Shown: positions 49,666-61,900, counted from the stretch's first letter. The stretch is DNA of 64,000 nt from Alishewanella agri BL06 (GCF_000272005.1 NZ_AKKU01000001.1:248001-312000); one strand, 5' to 3'. Notes: generated by a model not told the origin, from the letters alone. Program-made: numbers and translations.

Positions 49666-49881
49666 CTATTCATCGACACCGGGCAGTTTGATATTGACAG
49701 CGTGTAAGCCTTTGGGGCCCTCAGACAAGTCGAATACCACGTCCTGGCCCGCTTTCAGCGTGCGGTAGCCATCCATGTTAATGGTTGAATAATGTGCGAA
49801 GATGTCCTCGTCACGTCCGTCTTCCCGGATAAATCCAAATCCTTTGGCATTATTGAACCATTTCACTTTACCGGTAGCCAT
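49666..49881 (-). CDS. cspD: Cold-shock-domain protein CspD
   Basis: A 71-residue cold-shock-domain protein: MATGKVKWFNNAKGFGFIRE with RNP2 DIFAHYSTINMDG. The acidic C-terminus and its position divergent from clpS-clpA identify it as CspD, which in E. coli inhibits DNA replication in stationary phase and is a Lon substrate. ATG 49881 follows GGAAG; an upstream in-frame extension to 49935 is not conserved-looking. Confidence 0.9.
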   Translation of the reverse strand: MATGKVKWFNNAKGFGFIREDGRDEDIFAHYSTINMDGYRTLKAGQDVVFDLSEGPKGLHAVNIKLPGVDE

Positions 49882-50080
49882 ACTACTTACTTCCTTCTCT
49901 AAGTTAGCTATATTCTGTATGCTAGTGAGGCACATAGCAGGAGCCGCAACAGGCCCCGTTATTTAATGTAGATAATTTGAGCAAACAGTCAAGGTATTTG
50001 CAAAAATAAGCTAAAACCTTTACGCAATTTTAATAACACGCGCCTTTGCTGGATGGCGCTCGCATGGCTATAGTTAATTT

Positions 50081-50401
50081 ATGAGCGGTAAGCAGAATCC
50101 CAACGTACATTTTGATGATATTGCAGAACTCACCCGGCAGCGGCTGGCACCGCCACCGATGTATAAGGTGATTTTGCATAACGATGACTATACCCCGATG
50201 GACTTTGTCATCGATGTACTGAGCCGGTTCTTCAATATGCAGTATGAAAGAGCCACCGAAATTATGCTGAAAGTACATTACGAAGGCAGTGCGGTTTGTG
50301 GGGTCTTTACTGCCGAAATTGCCGAAACCAAGGTGCAGCAAGTGATGACCTATGCCAAGGAGCATCAGCATCCGTTGCTTTGTACCATGGAACGCGCTTA
50401 A
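50081..50401 (+). CDS. clpS: ATP-dependent Clp protease adaptor ClpS
   Basis: N-recognin that delivers proteins with N-terminal Leu, Phe, Tyr or Trp to ClpAP. 106 residues. It has a flexible head, then [24 protein letters not shown], the type 2 N-degron pocket region, then [21 protein letters not shown]. It starts 64 bases ahead of clpA and is divergent from cspD. Bpt and Aat, which make its substrates, lie 3 kb away. Confidence 0.96.
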   Translation: MSGKQNPNVHFDDIAELTRQRLAPPPMYKVILHNDDYTPMDFVIDVLSRFFNMQYERATEIMLKVHYEGSAVCGVFTAEIAETKVQQVMTYAKEHQHPLLCTMERA

Positions 50402-50465
50402 AACCGTTGGCATCCCGGGGCTGTGGCCAAGGATGTCTCTAACTCAGGTGGATTAGGAGTGATGT

Positions 50466-52742
50466 ATGTTAAATAAAGATCTTGAGTTAACGCTGAATAT
50501 GGCATTCAGGTTTGCGCGCGAACGCCGGCATGAGTTTATGACGGTTGAGCATTTGTTATTAGCTTTGTTGGATAACCCTTCGGCCGGTGCGGCCTTAAAG
50601 TCTTGCGGCGCCAATCTGGATAAATTACGTCAGGAGCTGGCCAGCTTTATCGATTCTACCACCCCGGTGCTGCCGGAGGGGGAGCTGGAGCGGGATACGC
50701 AGCCGACACTCGGCTTTCAACGCGTATTACAGCGCGCGGTCTTTCATGTGCAATCTTCGGGTAAATCAGAGGTTAACGGCGCTAACGTACTGGTCGCAAT
50801 CTTCTCTGAGCAGGAATCGCAGGCGGTTTACTTACTGAAGAAAATTGATATCACCCGGCTGGATGTGGTGAATTATATTTCGCACGGCATTACCAAAACT
50901 GAAAAGCTGGAACAACATGAAGACAGCCCTCAGGACGAGATTGGCGAGCAGGGCGCCGAAGAGCATCGCTATCTGGAAAACTTTACTGCTAACCTGAATG
51001 TGCAGGCAAAAAATGGCCTGATTGATCCGCTGATTGGCCGTGATGCAGAGGTAGAGCGGGCAGTACAAATCCTTTGTCGACGCAAGAAAAATAACCCCTT
51101 GCTGGTCGGTGAAGCGGGTGTCGGTAAAACCGCCATTGCCGAAGGTCTGGCCTGGCGTATCATCAAGCAGCAAGTGCCGGATGTGATTGCTGATGCCACC
51201 ATCTACTCGCTGGATATGGGCGCTTTGCTGGCTGGTACCAAATACCGCGGTGATTTTGAAAAACGCTTAAAATCGCTATTAAAAGAAATTGAGCGCGAGA
51301 AAAATGCCATCTTGTTTATTGATGAAATTCATACCGTGATTGGTGCCGGTGCGGCCTCAGGCGGTGTGATGGACGCCTCGAATCTGATTAAGCCCTTGCT
51401 GTCGAGCGGCCGCTTACGCTGTATGGGGTCGACCACCTATCAGGAATTTAAAAATATCTTCGAGAAAGATACCGCACTGGTACGGCGCTTTCAAAAAATC
51501 GATGTGGTAGAGCCCAGTGTCGAAGATACCACCCGCATACTGCTGGGCTTAAAAGAACGTTACGAGCAACACCATAATGTCAAATACACCCAGAAAGCAC
51601 TGCGCGCTGCTGCTGAATTGTCGGCAAAATATATCAGCGAGCGGCATTTACCGGATAAAGCTATTGATGTGATTGATGAGGCCGGTGCCTCACAACGGCT
51701 GTTACCGGCATCGAAGCGCAAAAAAGTGATTAACGTCGCGGAAATTGAGCAGGTGATTGCTAAGATTGCCCGTATTCCGGAGAAGTCCGTATCGGCCTCG
51801 GATAAAGAAGTGTTGGCCAATCTGGATCGCAATCTGAAATTGGTGGTGTTTGGCCAAAACGAACCGATTGAAGCCTTAACCGCAGCAATCCGCTTATCAC
51901 GTTCCGGCTTGGGTAATGAGGAAAAACCTATTGGTAGCTTCCTGTTCGCCGGGCCTACCGGGGTCGGGAAAACCGAAGTCACCAAACAGTTGGCTAAGGT
52001 GATGGGCGTAGAGCTGTTGCGCTTTGATATGTCGGAATATATGGAGCGCCATGCGGTGAGCCGTTTAATTGGTGCGCCACCGGGCTATGTTGGTTTTGAG
52101 CAGGGCGGCTTGCTGACTGATGCAGTATCGAAACACCCGTACTCGGTGGTATTGCTGGATGAAATCGAAAAGGCACATTCGGATATCTACAATATTCTGC
52201 TGCAGGTTATGGATCACGGCACCCTGACCGATAATAACGGTCGCAAGATTGATTTTCGCAATGTGATCCTGGTGATGACGACCAATGCCGGGGTACAGGA
52301 AACGGTGCGTAAGTCGATTGGTTTTAAACAGCAGGATCATAGTCATGATGCGCTCAGTGAAATCAATAAAACCTTTAGTCCGGAGTTCCGTAACCGGCTC
52401 GATGGCATTATCTGGTTTCAACATTTGGATCAGGAGATTATTCTGCAAATTGTTGATAAGTTTATTTGTGACTTGCAGGTACAACTGGATAAGAAACAGG
52501 TGTCACTGGAGCTCAGTAGCGAAGCGCGGCAGTGGCTGGCGGCTAAGGGCTATGATCATGCGATGGGTGCCCGGCCGATGGCGCGGGTGATCCAGGAGCA
52601 ACTGAAAAAGCCGTTGGCTAATGAGATCCTGTTTGGGGTGCTAACGGAAGGCGGTGATGTGCGGGTTGAACTGGTGGCGGATAAACTGGAATTTCACTAC
52701 CAGACGGCTAAAGCCATTGCCACCGAAGCACAGCCGGGCTGA
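50466..52742 (+). CDS. clpA: ATP-dependent Clp protease ATP-binding subunit ClpA
   Basis: AAA+ unfoldase that partners ClpP and ClpS. 758 residues: Clp N-domain (about 1-140), AAA1 with Walker A GEAGVGKT (215-222), AAA2 with GPTGVGKT (496-503), and a C-terminal D2-small domain. The ClpP-docking loop is IGF (about 618-620), where E. coli ClpA has IGL. GGATTAGGAG lies ahead of the ATG. A short terminator hairpin follows. Confidence 0.97.
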   Translation: MLNKDLELTLNMAFRFARERRHEFMTVEHLLLALLDNPSAGAALKSCGANLDKLRQELASFIDSTTPVLPEGELERDTQPTLGFQRVLQRAVFHVQSSGKSEVNGANVLVAIFSEQESQAVYLLKKIDITRLDVVNYISHGITKTEKLEQHEDSPQDEIGEQGAEEHRYLENFTANLNVQAKNGLIDPLIGRDAEVERAVQILCRRKKNNPLLVGEAGVGKTAIAEGLAWRIIKQQVPDVIADATIYSLDMGALLAGTKYRGDFEKRLKSLLKEIEREKNAILFIDEIHTVIGAGAASGGVMDASNLIKPLLSSGRLRCMGSTTYQEFKNIFEKDTALVRRFQKIDVVEPSVEDTTRILLGLKERYEQHHNVKYTQKALRAAAELSAKYISERHLPDKAIDVIDEAGASQRLLPASKRKKVINVAEIEQVIAKIARIPEKSVSASDKEVLANLDRNLKLVVFGQNEPIEALTAAIRLSRSGLGNEEKPIGSFLFAGPTGVGKTEVTKQLAKVMGVELLRFDMSEYMERHAVSRLIGAPPGYVGFEQGGLLTDAVSKHPYSVVLLDEIEKAHSDIYNILLQVMDHGTLTDNNGRKIDFRNVILVMTTNAGVQETVRKSIGFKQQDHSHDALSEINKTFSPEFRNRLDGIIWFQHLDQEIILQIVDKFICDLQVQLDKKQVSLELSSEARQWLAAKGYDHAMGARPMARVIQEQLKKPLANEILFGVLTEGGDVRVELVADKLEFHYQTAKAIATEAQPG

Positions 52743-52808
52743 TCACCCGGCGACTGCAACAAAAGCCATAATGCGATTACAGTGACAGTATTGGCAGCTA
52801 AAACGCAA

Positions 52809-52829
52809 AAACCCGGCTAAGCCGGGTTT
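52809..52829 (+). terminator. Short terminator-like hairpin after clpA
   Basis: AAACCCGGC (52809-52817), loop TAA, GCCGGGTTT (52821-52829): a perfect 9-bp stem between convergent clpA and infA, with only three T. Confidence 0.7.
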
Positions 52830-52877
52830 GCCTGGTGCGCTGCCAACATCCTGATATTTGGCGGCGGCTAAGGCTGC

Positions 52878-53096
<219 letters not shown>

Positions 53097-53191
53097 TCAG
53101 CGTACTCGCCTCTAATAAAATTTGGTGCCTTTGGAAAAACAGCGCAGATTGTGCCGAAAAGCAGCCGATAAGTAAAGCAGCAAGCGCTTTT

Positions 53192-53914
53192 TTAAGCAAA
53201 TGAGTGCCAGCTACCGTTAAAATAACGCTGATGCGGTAAGAATTGCTGTTTATACGCCATTTTACGACAACCATCGACCTGATAGCCAAGGTAAACATAG
53301 TCGGCATCCTGGCTTGTTGCCAGTTGTAGCAGATATAAGATCGCCAGTTTACCGGGCGAGAAGGGCTCACTTTGCTGGCTAAAAAAGGTATACACTGCTG
53401 AAAAAGCGCCGGCGAGTTCATCCACCACCATTACAGCCTGTAACACCCCGGCCTGATACAGCTGCAGTAATCTGATCGGCTGCCATGTACTGTCCAGCAG
53501 GGAGTCCAGTTGCTCCTGAGTTGCTGGGTGCATTACGCCATCCGAATGTTTAAAGGCAATATAATCGGCAAATAAATGAAATAACGGTTGCCGCTCCGCG
53601 GGCGAGGCGGGAACTTTAGTCAGTTGATAATGCCAGCCGCTGCGCGCCGCTTTATTTAACAGGCGGCGCTGACTGGCACTGGCTTTAAAATCGGTTACCG
53701 GGATCCGCAATGACTGGCAGGCGTGACAATTGGGACAATGTGGCCGGTACAGTTGATTGCCGCTGCGCCGGAAATTATGTTTGATCAGTAATTGGTATAA
53801 ACTGGCATCCAGCGGTTCTGGTGTTAACAGCACGGCTAGTTGTTCCTGTTCCGTTGCCAGGTAACTGCACGCTGCGGGCGGTGTTAAACCAAATTGCAGG
53901 CTTTGCTCAGTCAC
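53192..53914 (-). CDS. bpt: Aspartate/glutamate leucyltransferase
   Basis: Attaches Leu from Leu-tRNA to proteins with N-terminal Asp or Glu, making them ClpS substrates. 240 residues of the arginyltransferase-like (ATE) fold. N-terminal ACSYLATEQEQL and the cysteine cluster HCPNCHACQSLRIPV are as in the family, with YLGYQVDGCRKMAYKQQF near the C-terminus. It starts four bases after aat. The enzyme is called Bpt or Ate; leucine rather than arginine specificity is inferred from the bacterial subfamily. Confidence 0.92.
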   Translation of the reverse strand: MTEQSLQFGLTPPAACSYLATEQEQLAVLLTPEPLDASLYQLLIKHNFRRSGNQLYRPHCPNCHACQSLRIPVTDFKASASQRRLLNKAARSGWHYQLTKVPASPAERQPLFHLFADYIAFKHSDGVMHPATQEQLDSLLDSTWQPIRLLQLYQAGVLQAVMVVDELAGAFSAVYTFFSQQSEPFSPGKLAILYLLQLATSQDADYVYLGYQVDGCRKMAYKQQFLPHQRYFNGSWHSFA

Positions 53915-53918
53915 TGCG

Positions 53919-54629
53919 TTACTCCAACACCAAAGGTTGCGGTCGCCAGTGCCCCGGAGGGGCCGCTTGTGAACTTAAGCTAGTCAATAACGGCAGATAA
54001 TCGTGGCGCGGCAACACGGTCGCCCCCAAGCGCATTAAGAACGAGTTGGGTAACTGGCAGTCAATCCAGCCGGGGGCATAGCGCTGCAAATGCTGTTGCA
54101 GCGCTATCAACGCAAATTTGGCACCATTATCGATGCGATTAAACATCGATTCGCCACAAAAAATTTGCCCCAGCTGCACGCCATATAAGCCACCGACCAG
54201 TTGCTTGTCGTGCCAGACTTCGACACTGTGCGCCAGTCCCTGTTGGTGCAGCGCCAGATAGGCTTGCTGCATCGGTGGCAGGATCCAGGTTTGTGCCTGA
54301 CTGGGCCGGGGTTCGGCACACTTGCTGATCACTTCGGCAAACGCCTGATTTAGCGTGACGGTTAACTGCTCACGGCGTAATTGCTTGCGCAAGGTACGGT
54401 TTAAGCTGAGCGTATCGGGTGCAAAGACAGCGCGGGTAGCAGGGCTCCACCAGAGTAGAGGGTCGCCTTCAGAAAACCATGGAAAGATGCCGCTTTGATA
54501 GGCCAGCTGCAGGCGTGCGACCGAGAGATCACCGCCCATCGCCAGCAAGCCATCGGGCTCCCGCAGCGCCTGTTGCACGGGCGGGAACCAGAGTTCATCT
54601 GCTAATAGCTCCGGCAGATAGATAGGCAT
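53919..54629 (-). CDS. aat: Leucyl/phenylalanyl-tRNA--protein transferase
   Basis: Adds Leu or Phe to N-terminal Lys or Arg, the primary step of the bacterial N-degron pathway. 236 residues from ATG 54629 (MPIYLPELL). Marks are GLLAMGGDLSVARLQLAYQSGIFPWFSEGDPLLWWSP, GGLYGVQLGQIFCGESMF and PNSFLMRLGA. No good Shine-Dalgarno is seen at this ATG; a TTG at 54647 could add six residues. A 10-bp stem-loop lies directly upstream and may affect translation. Confidence 0.93.
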   Translation of the reverse strand: MPIYLPELLADELWFPPVQQALREPDGLLAMGGDLSVARLQLAYQSGIFPWFSEGDPLLWWSPATRAVFAPDTLSLNRTLRKQLRREQLTVTLNQAFAEVISKCAEPRPSQAQTWILPPMQQAYLALHQQGLAHSVEVWHDKQLVGGLYGVQLGQIFCGESMFNRIDNGAKFALIALQQHLQRYAPGWIDCQLPNSFLMRLGATVLPRHDYLPLLTSLSSQAAPPGHWRPQPLVLE

Positions 54630-54649
54630 CAGGCAGGGCGCGGGCAAGC

Positions 54650-54672
54650 TGAAGCCGCATGTTGCGGCTTCA
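54650..54672 (-). other. Stem-loop between trxB and aat
   Basis: TGAAGCCGCA-TGT-TGCGGCTTCA is a perfect 10-bp stem with a three-base loop, without a T-tract. It lies between the trxB stop and the aat start, so it may stabilise the trxB 3' end or modulate aat. Confidence 0.55.
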
Positions 54673-54679
54673 TACGCGG

Positions 54680-56003
<1,324 letters not shown>

Positions 56004-56157
56004 AGTCGTGTCATCCCAGGCTCGTTCAGTTCAGCAAGGTATAGCCAAACTCAAGCGGAACTGCAACCTATCAGTCTGTTGTATCTAGCCGCCTGGTCTG
56101 CTTGCTATACCCTGCGGCTTTGAACCGCTACAATACGCTCTTTTGTAAGGAGGCCTT

Positions 56158-57408
56158 ATGCCATTACTGGTGGTTATCGGCTATGTCTGGCCTGAGCCGG
56201 CGTCTTCCGCGGCGGGCAGCCGGATGCTGAGTTTAGTTCAGCTCTTTCAGGCGCAAGGCTGGCGAGTGTGCTTTGCCAGCGCGGCTGAGCCCGGACCGCA
56301 TCGGGTGGATTTACCGGCCATTGGTGTCAGCGAGCAGCGCATTGCCCTAAATTGCGATAGCTTTGACCAGTGGCTGAAAGACGTGAACCCGCAGGCGGTG
56401 TTATTTGACCGTTTTATGCTGGAAGAACAGTTTGGCTGGCGGGTCGCGGCAAGTTGTCCGGATGCCCTGCGCCTACTGGATATGGAAGATTTACATGCGC
56501 TGCGTCAGGCAAGGCACGACGCCGTTAAAGCTGGGGACGCGCTGGTGGCGAAAGAGGTGGCGGTGGAGCGGTTAAATAACGAGCTGGCGCTGCGGGAAAT
56601 TGCCGCCATCTATCGCTGTGACCTGACACTGGTGATTTCCGATTATGAGATGCAGTTGCTACAGCAGCATTACCGGGTGCCATCTGAGCTGCTCTGTTAC
56701 TGTCCGTTCTGGCATGCTGCCGTGGTGCCAGCAGTGCCGGCTTTTGCTGAGCGCACACACTTTATCAGTATCGGTAATTTTCGCCATGCCCCGAACTGGC
56801 AGGCAGTACTCTGGCTGAAACAACAACTCTGGCCCCAGATCCGTAAGGCCTTACCGCAGGCCGAGTTACATATTTACGGCGCCTATCCGCCGCCTAAAGC
56901 CACGGCATTGCATAATGCCCGCGACGGATTTTTGGTGAAAGGCTGGGCTGCGGACGCGGTAGCGGTGATGCAACAGGCGCGGCTTTGCCTGGCGCCGCTG
57001 CAGTTTGGCGCCGGGTTAAAAGGTAAATTGCTGGAAGCGATGCAATGCGGCACACCCAGTGTTACCACCTCAATTGGCGCCGAGGGTATGCAGGCTGGCA
57101 CAGGCTGGGGCGGCGCTATTGCCGATACTGCAGAGGCGTTTTGTCAGGCCGCCGTGGCTTTATATCAGGATGAAACACCCTGGCTGGCAGCACAGCAGCA
57201 GGGCTATCAGATCCTGCAGCAGCGCTTTGGCGCTGAGCAGGCAAGCCGGGTTTGGCAACAATTGGCGCCTTTGCTCAATGCCAGTGCCGAGCAAACCAGC
57301 GCGCGGCGGCAACGCAATTTTACCGGCCTGATGTTACAATCACACGCTTATCGCAGCAGCCATTATATGGGACTGTGGATCACCGCAAAAAACAAGGTTC
57401 TAACATGA
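56158..57408 (+). CDS. Glycosyltransferase, GT4-like
   Basis: 416-residue GT-B-fold protein. The N-terminal half opens LLVVIGYVWPEPASSAAGSRM. The C-terminal half has SIGNFRHAPNWQAVLWLKQ, AELHIYGAY and the nucleotide-sugar site PLQFGAGLKGKLLEAMQCGTP. A tail of about 35 residues (RQRNFTGLMLQSHAYRSSHYMGLW) is not part of the GT fold. TAAGGAGG lies ahead of the ATG. Its stop overlaps the Nif3-family start (ATGA). No other polysaccharide genes are near; acceptor and sugar unknown. Confidence 0.82.
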   Translation: MPLLVVIGYVWPEPASSAAGSRMLSLVQLFQAQGWRVCFASAAEPGPHRVDLPAIGVSEQRIALNCDSFDQWLKDVNPQAVLFDRFMLEEQFGWRVAASCPDALRLLDMEDLHALRQARHDAVKAGDALVAKEVAVERLNNELALREIAAIYRCDLTLVISDYEMQLLQQHYRVPSELLCYCPFWHAAVVPAVPAFAERTHFISIGNFRHAPNWQAVLWLKQQLWPQIRKALPQAELHIYGAYPPPKATALHNARDGFLVKGWAADAVAVMQQARLCLAPLQFGAGLKGKLLEAMQCGTPSVTTSIGAEGMQAGTGWGGAIADTAEAFCQAAVALYQDETPWLAAQQQGYQILQQRFGAEQASRVWQQLAPLLNASAEQTSARRQRNFTGLMLQSHAYRSSHYMGLWITAKNKVLT

Positions 57409-58163
57409 TTACACGGCAGCAATTCGTCGCTTTTATTGATGAAAAACTCGGCAGTGCCCGCATTAAAGATTATTGCCCGAATGGCTTACAGGTAGAAGGG
57501 CGCGACACGATCCGTACCGTAGTAACCGGCGTGACCGCCAGTCAGGCCCTGCTGGAGCAAGCGGTGGCGCTCAACGCCGATGCAGTGCTGGTACACCATG
57601 GCTATTTCTGGAAAAACGAAGCAATGCAGGTGGTGGGGATGAAGAAGCAGCGTCTGGCCACCTTACTGAGACACGATATCAATTTACTGGCCTATCATTT
57701 GCCACTGGATGTGCATCCACAGCTGGGTAATAACGCTCAGCTTGGTGCACTGCTGGGGATCTCGGCGCCGCAGCCTGTGTTAACCGCTGAACCTGCCGGC
57801 GTGCTGCAAATGGGGCAGTTGGCTGCGCCAGCAAAGCTCACACAGCTTGCGGCAACGCTTAGCCAGCAGCTAGAGCGTGAGGTTTTACTCGAAGATGCCG
57901 GTATTGGTGAGATCCGCACTGTCGCCTGGTGTACCGGTGGCGGCCAGGGCTATATTGAACAAGCGGCGGCGGCCGGGGCGCAATTATTTGTTACCGGCGA
58001 AGTGTCGGAGCAAACCATTCATGTGGCGCGCGAGCTGGGGATCCATTTTATTGCCGCCGGCCATCATGCCACCGAGCGCTATGGTATTAAAGCGCTGGGC
58101 GAATACCTGGCGGCTGAACTTGGCCTCAGCGTCCACTTTATCGATATTCCTAATCCGGCCTAG
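57405..58163 (+). CDS. ybgI: Nif3-like dinuclear metal-centre protein (YbgI family)
   Basis: 252-residue member of the Nif3 family, hexameric metal-binding proteins of unclear role, often mislabelled GTP cyclohydrolase type 2. Metal ligands are in VLVHHGYFW (two His), YHLPLDVHP (Asp) and GHHATERYG (His and Glu). ATG 57405 is coupled to the glycosyltransferase stop (ATGA), and the protein from there has the family N-terminus ITRQQFVAFIDEKL. cmoM follows after 35 bases. Confidence 0.9.
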   Translation: MITRQQFVAFIDEKLGSARIKDYCPNGLQVEGRDTIRTVVTGVTASQALLEQAVALNADAVLVHHGYFWKNEAMQVVGMKKQRLATLLRHDINLLAYHLPLDVHPQLGNNAQLGALLGISAPQPVLTAEPAGVLQMGQLAAPAKLTQLAATLSQQLEREVLLEDAGIGEIRTVAWCTGGGQGYIEQAAAAGAQLFVTGEVSEQTIHVARELGIHFIAAGHHATERYGIKALGEYLAAELGLSVHFIDIPNPA

Positions 58164-58198
58164 AGCCGGCCTAACCAGATGCTTTAGCAAACGCCACT

Positions 58199-58978
58199 AT
58201 GAGCCAATCTAAGCCATTAAAAGATCGTAATTTTGATAACCTGGCCAGCCGCTTTGCCAGCAATATTTACCAGACTACCAAGGGTAAAATTCGCCAGGCG
58301 GTATTGCTGCGTGATTTGCTGGAATTACCCGAGCTCGCTACGCCAACCGCCATTCTCGATGTTGGCGGCGGCCAGGGCCAGCTGGCGCTAAAGCTGGCTG
58401 CGCTGGGGCATCACGTCCATTTGACTGATATTTCGGCTGAGATGCTGCAACTGGCGGCAGAGGAGGCAAAGCTTCAGGGGCTGAGCGCGCAGTTACAGAT
58501 CAGTCAGAGTTCACTGCAAGACTTACCGCAGCGGCTTGGCGGGCAAGCTTACCCGCTGGTGCTCTGTCATGCAGTGCTGGAATGGTTAGCCGAGCCAGAA
58601 GCCGCAATTGGCCAGCTACGGCAGTTGGTAAAGCCAGGCGGCATAGTATCGCTGATGTTTTATAACCAGGATGCGCATCGTTTAAGTAATATCATTTACG
58701 GTAACTTTGCCTATGTGCAGGCCGGGTTAAAAGCGAAAAAACCGGTTCGGTTAAATCCGCAGCAGCCGTTATCGCCCCAGCAGGTATTGCAGTGGTGTCA
58801 GCAGTCGGGCTTCGCGCTGCTGGGGAAAACCGGGGTGCGTTGTTTTCATGATTATTTACGCGATCGGAGTCAGCAGCAAAGTCATTATGCTGAGTTAGAA
58901 GCGCTGGAGCTGCAGTATAACCGGCAGGAGCCTTATGCGTCGCTTGGCCGTTATATCCATTTGCTGTTACGGGCCTAA
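58199..58978 (+). CDS. cmoM: tRNA 5-carboxymethoxyuridine methyltransferase CmoM-like
   Basis: S-adenosylmethionine-dependent methyltransferase of 259 residues that in E. coli (formerly SmtA) methylates cmo5U34 of tRNA. N-terminal DRNFDNLASRFASNIYQTTKGKIR is the specific mark, then the SAM motif ILDVGGGQGQLAL and SLMFYNQDAHRLSNIIYGNF. The stop overlaps the convergent tamB stop by four bases (CTAA). The call is by resemblance to the E. coli sequence from memory. Confidence 0.88.
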   Translation: MSQSKPLKDRNFDNLASRFASNIYQTTKGKIRQAVLLRDLLELPELATPTAILDVGGGQGQLALKLAALGHHVHLTDISAEMLQLAAEEAKLQGLSAQLQISQSSLQDLPQRLGGQAYPLVLCHAVLEWLAEPEAAIGQLRQLVKPGGIVSLMFYNQDAHRLSNIIYGNFAYVQAGLKAKKPVRLNPQQPLSPQQVLQWCQQSGFALLGKTGVRCFHDYLRDRSQQQSHYAELEALELQYNRQEPYASLGRYIHLLLRA

Positions 58979-61900
58979 TCAAACTCAAACTTGTACAACA
59001 AGTCGACCGCATTATCCAGACCCGATACCGCTTCCAGATACAAATTACGCAGCAGCCGGTATCGCAGCGTAAATTGACCAATTGGCTGAAAGATGCCAAT
59101 GCCGTATTTTAGCTGCAGATCCCGGGTTAAATAGCCACTTACCGTTACCTGCGAATTATCACCGGCACCTTCGGTATCCAACATTAAATCACTAACGCCA
59201 AAGGCTTCACCGATTTCGCCAACCAGCTTGCCGCTGGAGGAGATACTCATACCAATCAGGCTGGTGGTAACACTGTTAGCATTAAAGCCCGATTCGCTGT
59301 CCAGATCCTTGCCCATAATCAGATAGGACAGGGCATTGGCCTGGGGTTTGGCTGGTTCAGAGAAGATGGCGACCACTGGCTCATCGGCCGGGCCTGTGAC
59401 CCGGATACCGGCAATAACGTCGTCTTCCATATTGGCCGGATTGCGGATTGCTTCGACGTTTAAAAAGGGTTGATCGGCCGGGCCGTTAAAGGTTAGTTTG
59501 CCTTGACGAATTAATAAGTCCTGACCATAAGCGCGGAAAGTGCCGTCGACTAATGACACTTCGCCGCGCACTGTTGGATTAAATTGTTGTTGCTGTACCC
59601 TGAGTTCACCGGCTAAGCGGCTTTTTAAACCGAAGGCTTCCAGGCGCACCCGCGGTCCCAATTGCACCCGGATATCGGTTTCAATGGCAAACTGTGCGGC
59701 CTGAGGATCGCTAACCGGTTGCAGCCGGCGATCCAGCAGAATATGGTCATCGGATAATCCCACCGCATTCTGCGGCAGGCTGTCGACACTGATTGCCGCC
59801 CGTGGAATTTGTACTACACCACTCAAACGAGCGCGACCGGGACCCGCATCTAAACGTAAATCGGGCTTGAGATAGAGTTCAGCTTGCGGGATTTGTAGCT
59901 TTAACTGATCACCGCTGACTGCCAGGCTGGCATCCCAGGCCGCCAAATCCTGCCAGTTTGCCAGACCCACTAATTCGATCTGACCCTCTGGCGTCTTTAC
60001 CAAACCCTCCAGCTCGGCACGTTCACCACGGAAACTCAACACCAGATCGGCTTGTTCAATATCGGTAGGAGCCAGTTTACCTTTAACCCGCAAATCAGCC
60101 AGCCGGAACTCGCCCTGTACCTGAGGTTCGGCGAGGGAGCCATCGACGCTTAGCCGGCTGGAGACTTGGCCACTGAGTTCACTATACTCGTCTAATAGCG
60201 GCTTTAAAAACTCTAAGGTCAGATCTGACAGTGTCAGTTCTGCGCGCAGTGGTCTAGTGCTTTGATCCAAATCGCTGACTAACGCCTGCGCCTGTAATTG
60301 ACCACTATTACTGAGCTGTACGCTGAGGTGACTGCGCAGCTGATGCGCTGCCAACTCTGCGTTAAATTCCAGTTGTTGCCAGGGCAGGGTAACAGGGACA
60401 TCCAGTTGTTGCACAAACCGGCCCTGCGGTGCCTGCACCGACAGCACGGCAGTAGGTGCCTGATTGACTTGCCAGCTCAGATCCAGCTTAGCTTGCAGCA
60501 CGCCGTCAATAGTGCTTTGTAACGGCAATAAGCTGTTGAGTTTCTGGAGGGGATAATCACTCAGTTGCAATGCTGCGTTAACCTGCCCGGCCGAGATATT
60601 GGCGGCGTCGATTAAACAGAGACTGGCCGATTCCTGCTGCCAGCAATGCCGGTCCAGGGTCAGCCTTTGTTCGGGTAGCATGGCTACTATCGCCAGTGGT
60701 GCAGTCAGGCGCCATTCACCGAGTAAGCTGGTGATGCTGGCCTGATCGAGGCTACCTTGCCATTGCTGTCCGGGTTCCAGGCTACCCGTTGCCGTCAGGG
60801 CAGTGTTTAGCTCATCGGCTTGCAATGCCAGCTTTAGCTGATGCTGTTGCTGGTTACCGCTAAGGTTCAGATCCAGCTGCTGTAACCGTTGCTGCTGCCA
60901 ACGGCCTTGACGCAGCATTAGCGATAACTCAGTTTGCCACTGCCGGGCCAAATCTACACTGGCAGTTAGCTCTGCCGCCCGCAGCCTGGCATCAGCAAAA
61001 ACCAAACGCTCGGCACTAAGTTGCAGCTCCAGCTTGGGTGTTGCTGCGGCGCCACGCAGACTGGCAGTGCCGTGTAGCTTACCGGCAAGGCCGGGATGAC
61101 TTTGCGCCAGATCCGGAAAGTTTAAGTTTGAGTCAAGCTGCCAGTCTTCAGCCAACTGACCGCGCAGTGACAGTTGGTTGCTACCATGTTGTAACTGCAA
61201 CCCCGGAGAGCTGAACTGCCAGCGTGTCAGCGCCTGTTCGCCACTTAATTCAAGTGCCCCCTGTAAACGTAACGGCAGCTGCCGGAGTTCGCCCTGCAGC
61301 GCCAACTGCGGCACACTAAGTTGTAGGCCTTGTTCCGGCTGATATTGACCTGCCAGCTCCAGTTCGCCATTTAAGCGCCCGGGAAACTCTGGCCAGTACT
61401 GTTCGGGCGCAATCTCACTGAGCGCGAGTTTTAACTGCCAGCTCAGCATAGGGCTCAGCGCCAGCTCACCCTGAGCTTGCACCTCACCTTGCAGGGTTTG
61501 CAGGCTGAGGTTTGTAATCAAGGCTTGTTGTTGCCAGTGCCGCCAGTTCGCGGTAAGTGACAGCTTAGCTTCGGGTAGCGCAGTCGCGTTGACGGTAGAG
61601 TCAAGTTGCAGCTGCAGATCGCTCAATGAACCGGTGAGCTGTAATGAGGTGTCGCTGAGTTGGTATTGCGGCTCGGTCAGGGGCCAGGACAGTGTCGTGG
61701 CACCAACGTTCAGCTGCAGGGGCAGATCCGCGCTTAACAACGCGGCTTCCGCCTGGGCCGTTAGTGTAACCGGGCCACTGCTGTTTAGCGTCAAAAGTAG
61801 CCTGGCAAGATCGCCGGACAGCTCGCCTTGTACGCGCTGACCGCTCAGCAGGTTATCGGCCAGCTGCAAATCAAAGCGGGCGTTCAGCGGGAAATGCTGG

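Noticed and set aside
49882-49935. 18-residue N-terminal extension of CspD
   Set aside because: MATGKVKWFN is the normal CspD start with GGAAG ahead; the extra codons read through the promoter region.
61589-61840. Open frames inside tamB and the other long genes on the opposite strand
   Set aside because: They are shadows of GC-rich coding sequence, without ribosome-binding sites or recognisable motifs.
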